64,000 nt of DNA. It comes from Dysgonomonas sp. HDW5A (lineage in GTDB: Bacteria; Bacteroidota; Bacteroidia; Bacteroidales; Dysgonomonadaceae). The notes under the pieces were generated by a model that saw only the letters and a program-made list of their open reading frames with translations, was not told where the DNA came from and searched no databases. Shown piece after piece: positions 45,675 to 54,452 of the stretch. The stretch's first letter is position 1. Every line of letters begins with the position of its first letter. The stretch covers positions 3,534,001 through 3,598,000 of the forward strand of contig NZ_CP049857.1 in NCBI RefSeq assembly GCF_011299555.1. Direction: 5' to 3'. A program made the position numbers and the translations under genes.

Positions 45675-46733
45675 TCATAAGCCTATCGATTCTCTAAGAA
45701 AATCAATAGATTCAAAAATATCTTCTTTAGTTGCTGTTTGATTCAATAAACATTGACCAATGTCAGATAATAGAGTAAAATTGATTTCATCGGCAGAAGC
45801 ATTTTTCTTATCATGCTTCATCAATTCATACAGAGCTTCGTATTCATCACAACCGAAATAAAATGTGCCATAATTCTCTTTGATGAAGGTTAAGGTTTGC
45901 CATAATTTATCTTTAGGAAAGCCACATTTTTTATGAGATAAATATAACTCACAGATAATTCCCCATGCTACAGCGTATCCATGTTGCATAGGTTGTTTCA
46001 TGGTGTATGATAAACTTTCGAAAGCATGTCCTATAGTGTGCCCTAAGTTTAAAGACTTACGAATATTCTTTTCAAAAGGATCTTTTTCAACAATATCTTC
46101 TTTTACTTCAACCGATTCTACAACTAATTCTTTCAGAAGAAGGTAATCGATAGTATGTGTGTCGAATTTTAAAAGTTTCGCCCAGGTTGTTTCGTTCGAG
46201 ATTAACCCATGCTTAAGCATTTCAGCATAGCCCGATAAGAAATTGGCATGATCTAGTGATTTGAAGAATACAGAGTCTATCAATACAGTTTCAGCAGGGG
46301 CAAAGGCTCCTATTTCATTCTTTAGACCATTGAAGTTGATACCGGTTTTCCCTCCCACAGCAGCGTCTACGGCTCCAAGTAGAGTAGTGGGTACATTTAC
46401 GCACTTTATACCGCGTTTAAAACTTGCAGCAGCAAATCCACCAATGTCAGTAACCATTCCTCCTCCTAAGTTAATAAGAAGCGAATGACGGGTTGCACCG
46501 TTGTTGCATAGAAAAGCCCAGATTGTAGACAGGCTTTCCAGATTTTTATTATTATCTCCGGCTTCTATTGTGATTTTTCCGGCATTCTTTATCTCATCCA
46601 AATTATTGATCAGATGAAAACAAAGTGCTTCTGAATTCTTATCTGTAAGAATAAATAATTTATCATGAGGTATTGCCGATAATATATTTTCTAAATCTGT
46701 TTTCAGATCGGTCGATTTGATTACTTTCTGCAT
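45675..46733 (-). CDS. aroB: 3-dehydroquinate synthase
   Basis: The 352-residue enzyme makes 3-dehydroquinate in the shikimate pathway, using NAD and a metal ion. The core signature is complete: LINLGGGMVTDIGGFAAASFKRG, VPTTLLGAVDAAVGGKTGINFNGLKNEIGAF and RKSLNLGHTIGHAFE with the zinc-binding His residues. The length is usual. It is the last gene of a leftward series, 51 bp after fmt, and is followed by a terminator 50 bp past its stop. Confidence 0.96.
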   Translation of the reverse strand: MQKVIKSTDLKTDLENILSAIPHDKLFILTDKNSEALCFHLINNLDEIKNAGKITIEAGDNNKNLESLSTIWAFLCNNGATRHSLLINLGGGMVTDIGGFAAASFKRGIKCVNVPTTLLGAVDAAVGGKTGINFNGLKNEIGAFAPAETVLIDSVFFKSLDHANFLSGYAEMLKHGLISNETTWAKLLKFDTHTIDYLLLKELVVESVEVKEDIVEKDPFEKNIRKSLNLGHTIGHAFESLSYTMKQPMQHGYAVAWGIICELYLSHKKCGFPKDKLWQTLTFIKENYGTFYFGCDEYEALYELMKHDKKNASADEINFTLLSDIGQCLLNQTATKEDIFESIDFLRESIGL

Positions 46734-46784
46734 TATTCTGTCTTATATTTTATAGTACTTAAACAGTATGATAGATAGTGTATT

Positions 46785-47756
46785 TTATTTAAAATAGCTT
46801 TCTGCGGGAAATTTATATCCTCTAAGAAGTTCGTCTATTCTCATCGCTTTTTTTCCGGGGAGTTGTATTTCGTTGACCTCTATAAACCCATTTGTACAGG
46901 CAATATGTAGATATGTTTTATTATCTGTTGAAATACTTCCTGCAGGTAGCTGTGTTTCTGTTAGAATTTTATTCACAGAATATAATTTGGCTGCAACAGG
47001 CTCCTGATCAGGAGAATGTAGTTCAGTCCATGCTACTGGATAAGGCGATAGCCCTCGTATATGGTTGTAGATTCGCTCAACAGATTGATTCCAATCTATA
47101 CGGCATGTTTCTTTAAATATTTTGGGTGCAGCTTTTAGTTCTGTTTCATTCTGAATAAACTGTTCTTGAGGAATGGCATCGACTTTATCATCGAGAAGTA
47201 AGTCTACTGTTTTTTGCACCAGTCTTGCTCCCATATTCATGAGTTCGTCATGTATTTTTCCAACATTGTCCGATTCACCGATAGGAATACGTTCTTGTGC
47301 TATAATTTTACCTGTATCAATTTCATGTGTCAGGAAGAAAGTTGTAGCTCCTGTTTCCTTTTCTCCATTTATAATGGCCCAATTGATAGGGGCTGCTCCT
47401 CTGTATTGAGGCAATAATGAAGCGTGCAAATTAAATGTACCTAATCTGGGCATATCCCAAATAACTTCGGGTAACATTCTGAATGCTACGACAATTTGAA
47501 GATCAGCTTTTAGGGCTTTTAACTCTTCTATAAAAGATTCGTTTTTAAGCTTTTCAGGTTGGAGTATTTGTAAATTCTGCTCCAAGGCATATTGTTTTAC
47601 AGCCGAATATTGTATTTTATGTCCTCTGCCACTTGGCTTATCAGGCATAGTAATTACTCCCACAACATTGTAATCGTTCTCGACTAGTATACGTAGACTT
47701 GCCACAGCAAAGTCAGGGGTACCCATAAAAACAATTCTTAAATCTCTTTTATCCAT
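46785..47756 (-). CDS. fmt: Methionyl-tRNA formyltransferase
   Basis: The 323-residue enzyme formylates Met-tRNA(fMet) for translation initiation with 10-formyltetrahydrofolate. Features are the N-terminal RIVFMGTPDFAVASLRIL, the catalytic-site stretch FNLHASLLPQYRGAAPINWAIINGEKETGAT, and a C-terminal OB-like domain. It sits between the ClC gene (94-bp gap) and aroB. A deformylase gene is not visible nearby. Confidence 0.97.
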   Translation of the reverse strand: MDKRDLRIVFMGTPDFAVASLRILVENDYNVVGVITMPDKPSGRGHKIQYSAVKQYALEQNLQILQPEKLKNESFIEELKALKADLQIVVAFRMLPEVIWDMPRLGTFNLHASLLPQYRGAAPINWAIINGEKETGATTFFLTHEIDTGKIIAQERIPIGESDNVGKIHDELMNMGARLVQKTVDLLLDDKVDAIPQEQFIQNETELKAAPKIFKETCRIDWNQSVERIYNHIRGLSPYPVAWTELHSPDQEPVAAKLYSVNKILTETQLPAGSISTDNKTYLHIACTNGFIEVNEIQLPGKKAMRIDELLRGYKFPAESYFK

Positions 47757-47850
47757 TAATATTCACAAGTGTCGTAAATAATCTGTTATATCTTAATTTA
47801 TCACAAGTCTTTATAGTCTTTTATTGCTTGAATAAAAACGTCTATAAAAC

Positions 47851-49641
47851 TTAATCGCGTTCAGAGAAGTTGTCAACCAATACTTTTCGATAGTTGTTTA
47901 ATATGCTCGATTTGGATACGAAACCCAGATATTTCCCATGTTCATCAATAACAGGTAGATTCCATGCTTTTGTCTTATCAAATAATGACATGATTTCTTC
48001 CATGTGCATATTGATACTTATAACCGCCGGAGGCGATACTAAAAAGCGGGTAATTTTAAACTTGTCATATAATTCGGGTCTGAACATAATGTTTCGTATG
48101 TTATCGATCAATACGACTCCTGCCAATTTTCCTGCATCGTCTACCACAGGAAAAATATTTCGAGACGATTGTGTAATAACTTTTACCATATCACCCAAAG
48201 TCATATTCGGATTTACGGGTTGGAAATTATGTTCTATCAGCGATTTTAAATCCATTAGAGTCAGTACAGCTTTGTCTTTTTGATGAGTGATTAACTCTCC
48301 TTTTTTAGCAAGACGCATGGCGTATATACTGTGAGGTTCGAATAGTTTGATTGTTGCGTATGAAATTGTCGAAACAATAAGCAGTGGTAATAGAAGTTCA
48401 TATCCCCCTGTTAATTCGGCAATAAGGAATGTTCCTGTTAATGGAGCGTGCATAACCCCGGCCATAACTCCTGCCATGCCCATAAGAGCAAAGTTTTCGT
48501 GAGGAAGAAATGGTGATAAATGAAAGTGGTTAAGTATATAGGCAAATACAAATCCTGCTACACATCCTAAAAATAGCGAAGGTGCAAAGATACCGCCTGT
48601 ACCGCCTCCGCCATTAGTGGCACTGGATGCGAATACTTTAAATATAAGGAGTGAAATTAAAAGTCCGACAATTCCCCAAGACGAATTTTTCAAAGGGTAA
48701 AACAAGCTACCGTTCATTATAGACTCATTGTCTTTAAGTCCGCTTAATAATGCTTCTATTGTATCGTACCCTTCTCCGTAGAAAGGAGGGAATAGAAAAA
48801 TAAGTACGCTCAGTAAGCTTCCTCCAAGTGCAAACTTCTGCCAGTAATTGAGCTTGCGAAATACATTTTCGATGGCGTTCATCGCTCTTGTAAAGTATAA
48901 CGACACAAGCCCACAGAAGATACCCAGTAAAATAACATAAGGTATGCGTTCGAGATGAAATATTTCGACATAAGCATATCTAAACATGGCTCCCGTTCCG
49001 GTAGTCATATAGGCAAAAGTAGCAGCGGTAACCGATGTAATAAGCAAAGGCAGAACCGTAGTCATTGTCAGATCGAGCATCAATACTTCGATTACAAAAA
49101 CTAATCCGGCGATAGGTGCTTTGAAAATGCCTGCAATAGCTCCGGCAGCTCCGCACCCTATAAGTAGCATTAAGTGTCGTTGTTCAATTTTAAAAGCACG
49201 TCCAAGGTTGGAACCGATGGCAGCTCCGGTCAATACAATAGGTGCCTCTGCTCCGACAGATCCCCCAAAACCGATGGTTACAGAACTGGCGAGAATAGAG
49301 CTATACATATTGTGAGCTTTTATATAGCTTTTACGTTGAGATATGGCGTAGAGTATTTTGGTAACTCCGTGACTGATGTCATCTCTTACTACATATTTTA
49401 CGAAGAGTCCGGCAATAAGAATACCTGCTACCGGATAAATCAAATATAGAAAGTTTACATGTGCATCATTGAAGTTATGAGTAAGAACATGTTGTATGGA
49501 ATGAATTATAGTTTTAAGTATAAGTGCTGCCGCTGCCGTTAAGATACCGACAAGAAAACTTAAAAAGATAATAAAATGTTGTTCTTTGACATTCCTGTTT
49601 TTCCAGGCAATAAAACTGTTAAAAGTGTTCCTCTCTGACAT
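47851..49641 (-). CDS. ClC-type chloride channel/antiporter with CBS domains
   Basis: From the ATG at 49639-49641 it is 596 residues: about ten membrane helices and two C-terminal CBS domains. ClC motifs are GFGGSVGAEAPIVLTGAAIG (in place of GREGP, with the gating Glu kept), GCGAAGAIAGIFKAPIAG and GGGGTGGIFAPSLFLG. CBS-like repeats run from about residue 450 (VNPNMTLGDMVKVI and PPAVISINMHMEEIMSLF) and may bind nucleotides. It may move chloride, possibly in exchange for protons. The longer frame starts with TTG (49665) and adds eight residues; I do not favour it. Upstream is the pentapeptide gene, downstream fmt. Confidence 0.93.
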   Translation of the reverse strand: MSERNTFNSFIAWKNRNVKEQHFIIFLSFLVGILTAAAALILKTIIHSIQHVLTHNFNDAHVNFLYLIYPVAGILIAGLFVKYVVRDDISHGVTKILYAISQRKSYIKAHNMYSSILASSVTIGFGGSVGAEAPIVLTGAAIGSNLGRAFKIEQRHLMLLIGCGAAGAIAGIFKAPIAGLVFVIEVLMLDLTMTTVLPLLITSVTAATFAYMTTGTGAMFRYAYVEIFHLERIPYVILLGIFCGLVSLYFTRAMNAIENVFRKLNYWQKFALGGSLLSVLIFLFPPFYGEGYDTIEALLSGLKDNESIMNGSLFYPLKNSSWGIVGLLISLLIFKVFASSATNGGGGTGGIFAPSLFLGCVAGFVFAYILNHFHLSPFLPHENFALMGMAGVMAGVMHAPLTGTFLIAELTGGYELLLPLLIVSTISYATIKLFEPHSIYAMRLAKKGELITHQKDKAVLTLMDLKSLIEHNFQPVNPNMTLGDMVKVITQSSRNIFPVVDDAGKLAGVVLIDNIRNIMFRPELYDKFKITRFLVSPPAVISINMHMEEIMSLFDKTKAWNLPVIDEHGKYLGFVSKSSILNNYRKVLVDNFSERD

Positions 49642-49733
49642 ACCTATAAATCTTATGAACTTCAAATTTACAAATAAGAATATAAAGAATGAAGCTTTTG
49701 AACGATCAAATTAGGAAAATGTGCATAAGTCTT

Positions 49734-50303
49734 CTACACAATCGTAATACTAAACTCACGAAGTAATCCCGATAGGTTATTCTCTGAAAATATAGCTTTC
49801 TTCAGATTGTTTTGCGTCGGACTTATTGTGAAATTATAAGCAGTACTTAAATTGGCTTCTTTCAGGTTGGTATTGGCAAATGTGGCTTCTTCGAGATTTA
49901 CCTGATGGAACAATGAATTTGGGAGTTGGGTTCCTGCCAGATCAACACCTTTCATTGAGCATTTACCAAAAGTAGTATTTGCCATCTTTAATTTTTCGAA
50001 TGAGCAAAAATCGAGAATACAATCGGTAAAGTTTACTTCGAATAGAAATCCGGGGCAACGGCTAAAATCGACTCCCATGAGTTTACAGTTTTCGAATTTT
50101 ACATCATTCAATTGCGTGTTACTGAGTTTACACATCGATAAATCGCAATTTTTGAAAGTACAATTCGAAAAGATACAATTGGTGAATGTTTGCTCAAAGA
50201 GATTGCATCTTTCAATCGTACATTCAAAATATTCAATATCGTTCATTCCTGCTTCGAGAAATATCTCTTGTGTGATTGTTTGGTTTTCGTAAATTCTACT
50301 CAT
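49734..50303 (-). CDS. Pentapeptide-repeat protein
   Basis: The 189-residue protein is built of pentapeptide repeats with the A(N/D)LXX-like pattern, here often Cys- or Phe-centred: CIFSNCTFKNCDLSMCKLSN, DVKFENCKLMGVDFSRC, and later ATFANTNLKEANLSTAYNF. Such repeats form a right-handed quadrilateral beta-helix. Some relatives mimic DNA and protect gyrase, others have no known role; nothing here distinguishes these. The start gives a full first coil. It lies between tsaC and the ClC gene, 73 bp after tsaC. Confidence 0.9.
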   Translation of the reverse strand: MSRIYENQTITQEIFLEAGMNDIEYFECTIERCNLFEQTFTNCIFSNCTFKNCDLSMCKLSNTQLNDVKFENCKLMGVDFSRCPGFLFEVNFTDCILDFCSFEKLKMANTTFGKCSMKGVDLAGTQLPNSLFHQVNLEEATFANTNLKEANLSTAYNFTISPTQNNLKKAIFSENNLSGLLREFSITIV

Positions 50304-50365
50304 AGTCAGGAAATAGTTATTGTTATATTTCGAATAAACAAGTGCTTGTATTTGTAGTAATGAAT

Positions 50366-50378
50366 AGGTTTGAAATCT
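50366..50378 (-). repeat. Weak 13-nt hairpin relative between tsaC and the pentapeptide gene
   Basis: On the minus strand AGATTTCAAACCT has four of five pairs (one A-C mismatch) and loop UCA, extended outward by AT pairs. As with the lysA copy, it overlaps the upstream gene's stop codon by two bases. Confidence 0.3.
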
Positions 50379-50940
50379 ATTCTCTGATTATTTTGACTTG
50401 ACCATCCAAGCCCAATTTTATAATACTTGATGGTTTGGGATTTGATAATTCTTCCTGACGAAAACCAACTATATAATCAACACCATTCTTTATAATGTCC
50501 GATATTTGAGAGAAATTTTGTGGCGAAGGTTCTCCACTGACATTGGCAGATGTCGAAACAATGGCTTTACGAAAACGTCTGCAAAGTTCTTGGGAGAATT
50601 TCTCCTTAGTTACCCTTATAGCAAGAGTTCCATCTTCAGCAATCAGATTTTCTGCCACTTGACGTGCTTTGTCATAAATAATAGTCAAAGGCTTTTCTGA
50701 TACTTCAATAAGATCCCATGCCATATCAGGAACTTCGGCCAAATAATAATCGAGCTTTACCGGAATGTCTATCAATACAATCATCGATTTACTATCAGAA
50801 CGTTTTTTTAGCTCATATACTTTACGAACCGCATCTTCGTTAGTTGCATCACATCCAATTCCCCATATAGTATCGGTAGGATATAGTATAATACCTCCCG
50901 CATTCATTACCTCGCAGGCTTTTAATATATCTTCTTTCAT
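50377..50940 (-). CDS. tsaC: L-threonylcarbamoyladenylate synthase (TsaC/Sua5/YrdC)
   Basis: The 187-residue enzyme makes the threonylcarbamoyl-AMP used for t6A37 of tRNA. Typical elements are GGIILYPTDTIWGIGCDATNEDAVRKVYELKKRSDSKSMIVL (over the first 55 residues), TLAIRVTKEKFSQELCRRF and AIVSTSANVSGEPSPQNFSQI. It has only the YrdC domain and lacks the Sua5 extension, so it is the TsaC form. Upstream is a 232-bp gap with a set of 9-bp repeats. Confidence 0.95.
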   Translation of the reverse strand: MKEDILKACEVMNAGGIILYPTDTIWGIGCDATNEDAVRKVYELKKRSDSKSMIVLIDIPVKLDYYLAEVPDMAWDLIEVSEKPLTIIYDKARQVAENLIAEDGTLAIRVTKEKFSQELCRRFRKAIVSTSANVSGEPSPQNFSQISDIIKNGVDYIVGFRQEELSNPKPSSIIKLGLDGQVKIIRE

Positions 50941-50956
50941 TTCTAAAATCTTTAAT

Positions 50957-51117
50957 AAGGTGTCAAAGTTATACAGGGTAATCAGAAAGGTGACAAAGGT
51001 TACTCATACCTGTTACTTTTTTGTTTTTGTTAATATTTTGTTTTACAATAGTTAATCATTAAAAAGGTTACAAAAGTGACAAAAGTTACACTTTTTTGCT
51101 CTTTTGGTTATTGTTAC
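50957..51117. repeat. Cluster of 9-bp AAAGTKACA-like repeats upstream of tsaC
   Basis: Three tandem units lie at 51064-51090 (AAGGTTACA, AAAGTGACA, AAAGTTACA), two at 50987-51004 (AAGGTGACA, AAGGTTACT) and a decayed pair at 50957-50973. Single GTTAC elements occur at 51010 and 51112. Spacing of 9 bp per unit, with the same sequence in three blocks, suggests repeated binding sites. The block sits in the 232-bp gap between the GNAT gene and tsaC. Confidence 0.6.
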
Positions 51118-51172
51118 CTTTTAATGTCATATTGGTCTGTTTTACAAATAGATAAAATAATTGATGCTGAAA

Positions 51173-51694
51173 TTACGATTTCAGTTGATAAATATAAACG
51201 TTTTTATATTTTGAATCATCACGTATCCAGTCGTGAAGCTCTCCGCTACACTTATATCCCGATTTTTCGAAAAGCCGTATACTTTGCAGGTTATCAACGG
51301 CTATATATGCAAATATCTGATTGATTTTCAGAAAAGAAAATACATATTCTCTTATGATTTCGAGAGTTTGTGAAGCATAGTTGCAATTGCGGTAATCTTC
51401 GTCAATTAATATACCGATTCCCGCACGGCTGTGATGAAAATCAAATTCGTACAAATCGACAGTACCTATAACTGTATTCGATGATTTGAGTTCTATCATC
51501 AACCGGAGTTGTTTTGCTTCGTATATATCTTGTTGTTGGGTTTCAGAAATATAATTACGTAATGCCAATTTAGAATAAGGAGTCAAAGTATTGCCATATA
51601 TCCAAAGATTGGTATTATTCTCCCACTTGTAAAGATTCTCTAAATCCTCAGGTTCGAGAGCACGAAGCTTCAGATCTTTATTTTCAAGATACAT
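51173..51694 (-). CDS. GNAT-family N-acetyltransferase
   Basis: The 173-residue protein starts MYLENKDLKLRALEPEDLENLYKWENNTNLW, the usual beginning of RimJ/RimL-type acetyltransferases. The acetyl-CoA site is in the middle (AGIGILIDEDYRNCNYASQTLEIIREYVF), with the end IRLFEKSGYKCSGELHDW. It transfers an acetyl group from acetyl-CoA to an unknown amine. The chosen ATG overlaps the preceding glycosyltransferase stop by 11 bp, indicating translational coupling; a start at 51727 would overlap further and adds a non-family peptide. Confidence 0.9.
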   Translation of the reverse strand: MYLENKDLKLRALEPEDLENLYKWENNTNLWIYGNTLTPYSKLALRNYISETQQQDIYEAKQLRLMIELKSSNTVIGTVDLYEFDFHHSRAGIGILIDEDYRNCNYASQTLEIIREYVFSFLKINQIFAYIAVDNLQSIRLFEKSGYKCSGELHDWIRDDSKYKNVYIYQLKS

Positions 51695-52730
51695 ATTCGT
51701 TTTTTTGTTTAATAGAATGTGTTCCAATCGTTATCCCCGTTTTAGGGCTATATATTTGATATTGTATATTCGTCTTCTTATTATAATCCATTTGCAGAAT
51801 TATTTCTTCGTAGCTGAAATCATCTTTATTATAGGTAACAACCTTGTGATCTTTTGCTCTTCGCATTTTATTCGATATTTTCAGAAATGTCATTACCTTT
51901 TCTAATGCCATTTTAGTTTTGATACCTCCAAGAACCAATAATGAAAAGAATTTATTATCAGGATAGTACTTGTTGTAAAATATCTTCATTGCTCCATAAA
52001 AAGCATTTATATAGACAGTATCTCCTTTGTTGGTACTTTCACCTTTGTAATGTATAATACGTTCGGGTAAGTAGTAGTTCTTATAGCCGGCTTGTTGTAT
52101 TCGGTATGAGAGGTCTATATCTTCACCATACATAAAGAAAGCTTCATCCAATAAACCTACTTTGTCAAGCGTTTCTTTTCGTATCATCATAAATGCCCCT
52201 GCCAATATAGAAATCTCGTGAATACTATCTTCATCCAAATATAACAAGTTATATTCTCCCAACAATTTTGATTTTGGAAATATAGATGCCAGACCGAATA
52301 TTTTGCAAAAAGAAGCCCATGGTGATGGAAAGCCTCTTTTCGATTCGGGTAAGAATCGTCCCGATCCATCTATCATTTTTACACCTACAGCTCCCGATAT
52401 TGGAGTGGAGTCCATAAAAAGACAAACATTAGATAAAACGTTTTCTCCGACAACGGTATCCGGATTAAGCAATAACAGATATTCCCCCTTAGCTAAAAGT
52501 ATAGCTTGGTTGTTGGCTTTTGAGAAACCGGGATTTGTTCTGTTTTCTATGAAATGAATATTGTCTTGGGTAAACTTACTCTTTAAATATTCAATAGAAT
52601 GATCTGTGGAATTATTGTCAACAATAAAAATCTCATAAGCAAAAGCAATGTTTGAATCTAAAATAGAATTCAAACATTGCTCCAGAAAATATTTTACATT
52701 GTAGTTAACAATGATTATCGACAATTTCAT
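51684..52730 (-). CDS. GT2-family glycosyltransferase (rhamnosyltransferase-like)
   Basis: The 348-residue enzyme has a GT-A domain: LSIIIVNYNVKYFLEQCLNSIL, IFIVDNNSTDHS, TNPGFSKANNQAI and LLLLNPDTVV (the DXD-type metal site is NPD here), then AGAFMMIRKETLDKVGLLDEAFFMYGEDIDLSYRIQQAGYKNYYLPE. This set is typical of rhamnosyl- and related transferases of cell-surface glycans. No polysaccharide cluster surrounds it; it lies in a series of housekeeping genes (HAD, GNAT). Confidence 0.92.
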   Translation of the reverse strand: MKLSIIIVNYNVKYFLEQCLNSILDSNIAFAYEIFIVDNNSTDHSIEYLKSKFTQDNIHFIENRTNPGFSKANNQAILLAKGEYLLLLNPDTVVGENVLSNVCLFMDSTPISGAVGVKMIDGSGRFLPESKRGFPSPWASFCKIFGLASIFPKSKLLGEYNLLYLDEDSIHEISILAGAFMMIRKETLDKVGLLDEAFFMYGEDIDLSYRIQQAGYKNYYLPERIIHYKGESTNKGDTVYINAFYGAMKIFYNKYYPDNKFFSLLVLGGIKTKMALEKVMTFLKISNKMRRAKDHKVVTYNKDDFSYEEIILQMDYNKKTNIQYQIYSPKTGITIGTHSIKQKNEYVS

Positions 52731-52754
52731 CTAAAGATATATTGAGTCGGATTT

Positions 52755-53210
52755 TTAATAGCCATCACGTTCAAACATCTCTCCTAAACGGATAAAGAAG
52801 TTCTTTTTTCGACGTCTGCGTTGTTGATTTTCTCCGGCAGACATCATTATTCTTTCGAACGAAAATTCTCCACGCTCGGCAGCCTTTACAGCGTTATATA
52901 TAACACCCCAATCGGGTAATCCACCTACATTGCGGTCATCTATAAACAACTCGGCAGTAAGTTTGCGTGATGCTCTGGTCGGATCTTCTTCGGGATAATT
53001 TTTATTTGCAGCAAAAAACGTAAGTCCTTTTTTAGCACAATAATCTATAGCCTCTTGCAAAAGAGCACCATCTCTCACAGTCCATAAAATAAGAACATGT
53101 CCGTCTTTCTGAAGCTTTAATAGCGTATCTATGGCGAAAGGTATGGGAGCACCTAGTTTTGGGTATTCATGTTCTACAATTGTTCCGTCAAAATCAACAG
53201 CTATAATCAT
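52755..53210 (-). CDS. HAD-superfamily hydrolase (BT0820-like predicted phosphatase)
   Basis: The 151-residue protein has the HAD motif I, IIAVDFDGTIVEHEYP (nucleophile Asp about residue 6), motif II in LILWTVRDG, and motif III/IV in ELFIDDRNVGG. It has only a minimal cap, as in small phosphatases. The whole sequence looks like the Bacteroidota family of which BT0820 was solved structurally. It probably dephosphorylates a small metabolite; substrate unknown. The C-terminus is basic (QQRRRRKKNFFIRLGEMFERDGY). It lies 24 bp upstream of the GT2 gene in one series. Confidence 0.85.
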   Translation of the reverse strand: MIIAVDFDGTIVEHEYPKLGAPIPFAIDTLLKLQKDGHVLILWTVRDGALLQEAIDYCAKKGLTFFAANKNYPEEDPTRASRKLTAELFIDDRNVGGLPDWGVIYNAVKAAERGEFSFERIMMSAGENQQRRRRKKNFFIRLGEMFERDGY

Positions 53211-53261
53211 ATATTTATTCTATTAAGTAATTGTAAATATTAAATTTTTTCACTAAAAGTG

Positions 53262-53678
53262 TTAATCAGTGATCTCGTTCTCTATACTTGTTTTGTTAGG
53301 TATGCATAAAAACAGTGCAAATATACTAATGAAAGCCAAATACCTGAAATTTTCGATGGCTGTTGTATTCAGGCATACTAAATTAAAGACCGAAATAGAG
53401 AGTAATGCACTTAGGCGAATGAGATATTTGATGAAATACTTTTTTATGGCTGTTTCATCATTTGTTTTATCCATTTCTTTTAAACGTGGGTGAAGCAACT
53501 TCAATGAAGCAAAAATACCTCCCAATGTTATTATGATTCCCCATCGTTCTAAGCCTGTATTTTCGATTGGCACTGTATATTTGCTGGTGTATAGTACATC
53601 CAGAACAAAAGCCAATAGCATAATTATAACACAGCTCCAGTATATAAGTTTCAATTTATTATGTGTTTTATCAAGCAT
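53262..53678 (-). CDS. Small four-helix membrane protein of unknown function
   Basis: The 138-residue protein has four hydrophobic segments (IYWSCVIIMLLAFVLDVLY, WGIIITLGGIFASLKLL, YLIRLSALLSISVFNLVC, LAFISIFALFLCIP). I recognise no family. The start is 14 bp after recR, so it is very likely translated from the recR transcript. The loops are short and basic, and a role in transport or signalling is not supported by any motif. Confidence 0.75.
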   Translation of the reverse strand: MLDKTHNKLKLIYWSCVIIMLLAFVLDVLYTSKYTVPIENTGLERWGIIITLGGIFASLKLLHPRLKEMDKTNDETAIKKYFIKYLIRLSALLSISVFNLVCLNTTAIENFRYLAFISIFALFLCIPNKTSIENEITD

Positions 53679-53692
53679 CTTTTATTCGGTTT

Positions 53693-54316
53693 TTATAAAT
53701 TAAATGATTCGTTGAAAAGGGTGCGATTAAGAATAGATCTGCCCAATGTAACTTCATCGGCATATTCAATTTCATCGCCTATAGATATTCCTCTGGCAAT
53801 CATAGATATCTTAATATTGTAAGGAGACAGCTTTTTATAAATATAAAAATTGGTGGTATCTCCTTCCATCGTTGTGCTCAAAGCCAGTATTATTTCTTTA
53901 ATATGACCTTCGGATACTCGTTTTACAAGGCTTTCTATTTGAAGATCTCCGGGACCAATACCATCGATAGGTGAAATTATTCCTCCCAAGACGTGATACA
54001 GCCCTTTAAATTGAGATGTATTTTCGATTGCCATTACTTCCTTGATGTTTTCAACCACGCATACTATCGATTTATCTCTAGCGGGATTTGCACAAATGGG
54101 ACATATATCGGCGTCCGAAATATTATAGCAAGACTTACAATATTTCACTTCATTTTTGAGATTGAGGAGTGCCGACGAAAAATTCTCGACAGTTTTATTA
54201 TCCTGACGAAGCATATGTAGTACCAATCTCAGTGCGGTTTTACGACCTACGCCCGGTAATTTAGCGAATTCATTTACAGCACTTTCAAGTAATACAGACG
54301 GATATTTTTGAATCAT
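53693..54316 (-). CDS. recR: Recombination mediator RecR
   Basis: The 207-residue protein acts with RecF and RecO in RecA loading and gap repair. It has an N-terminal helix-hairpin-helix ([20 protein letters not shown]), a four-Cys zinc motif ([19 protein letters not shown]) and a Toprim domain ([34 protein letters not shown]). Length is normal. It has a -7 box upstream (54422) and a perfect copy of the 13-nt hairpin 17 nt before its ATG. Confidence 0.97.
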   Translation of the reverse strand: MIQKYPSVLLESAVNEFAKLPGVGRKTALRLVLHMLRQDNKTVENFSSALLNLKNEVKYCKSCYNISDADICPICANPARDKSIVCVVENIKEVMAIENTSQFKGLYHVLGGIISPIDGIGPGDLQIESLVKRVSEGHIKEIILALSTTMEGDTTNFYIYKKLSPYNIKISMIARGISIGDEIEYADEVTLGRSILNRTLFNESFNL

Positions 54317-54333
54317 TATTTTCTTTTCGATTA

Positions 54334-54346
54334 AGTTCTCAGAACT
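54334..54346 (-). repeat. Dispersed 13-nt hairpin element, recR copy
   Basis: On the minus strand AGTTCTGAGAACT, identical to the GT4 copy at 16589, including five flanking bases (18 nt exact). It lies 17 nt before the recR ATG, inside the predicted 5' leader. Confidence 0.7.
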
Positions 54347-54421
54347 ATGTATTGTTTTAGTAAGTTCAACTATAATAGATCGTTAAATTGTATTATTAAA
54401 TACTTACTATTACTTATGTTG

Positions 54422-54429
54422 CAAAGTTA
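54422..54429 (-). promoter_or_regulatory. -7 box for recR
   Basis: TAACTTTG on the minus strand. A start near 54415 gives a leader of about 98 nt that includes the hairpin. No clear -33 TTTG. Confidence 0.45.
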
Positions 54430-54452
54430 TATATTTAAGTAACGTAAAATAT

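Noticed and set aside
51076-51324. 82-codon plus-strand frame over the 9-bp repeats and the end of the GNAT gene
   Set aside because: It runs antisense through the GNAT gene, and its N-terminus only translates the spacer repeats and flanks.
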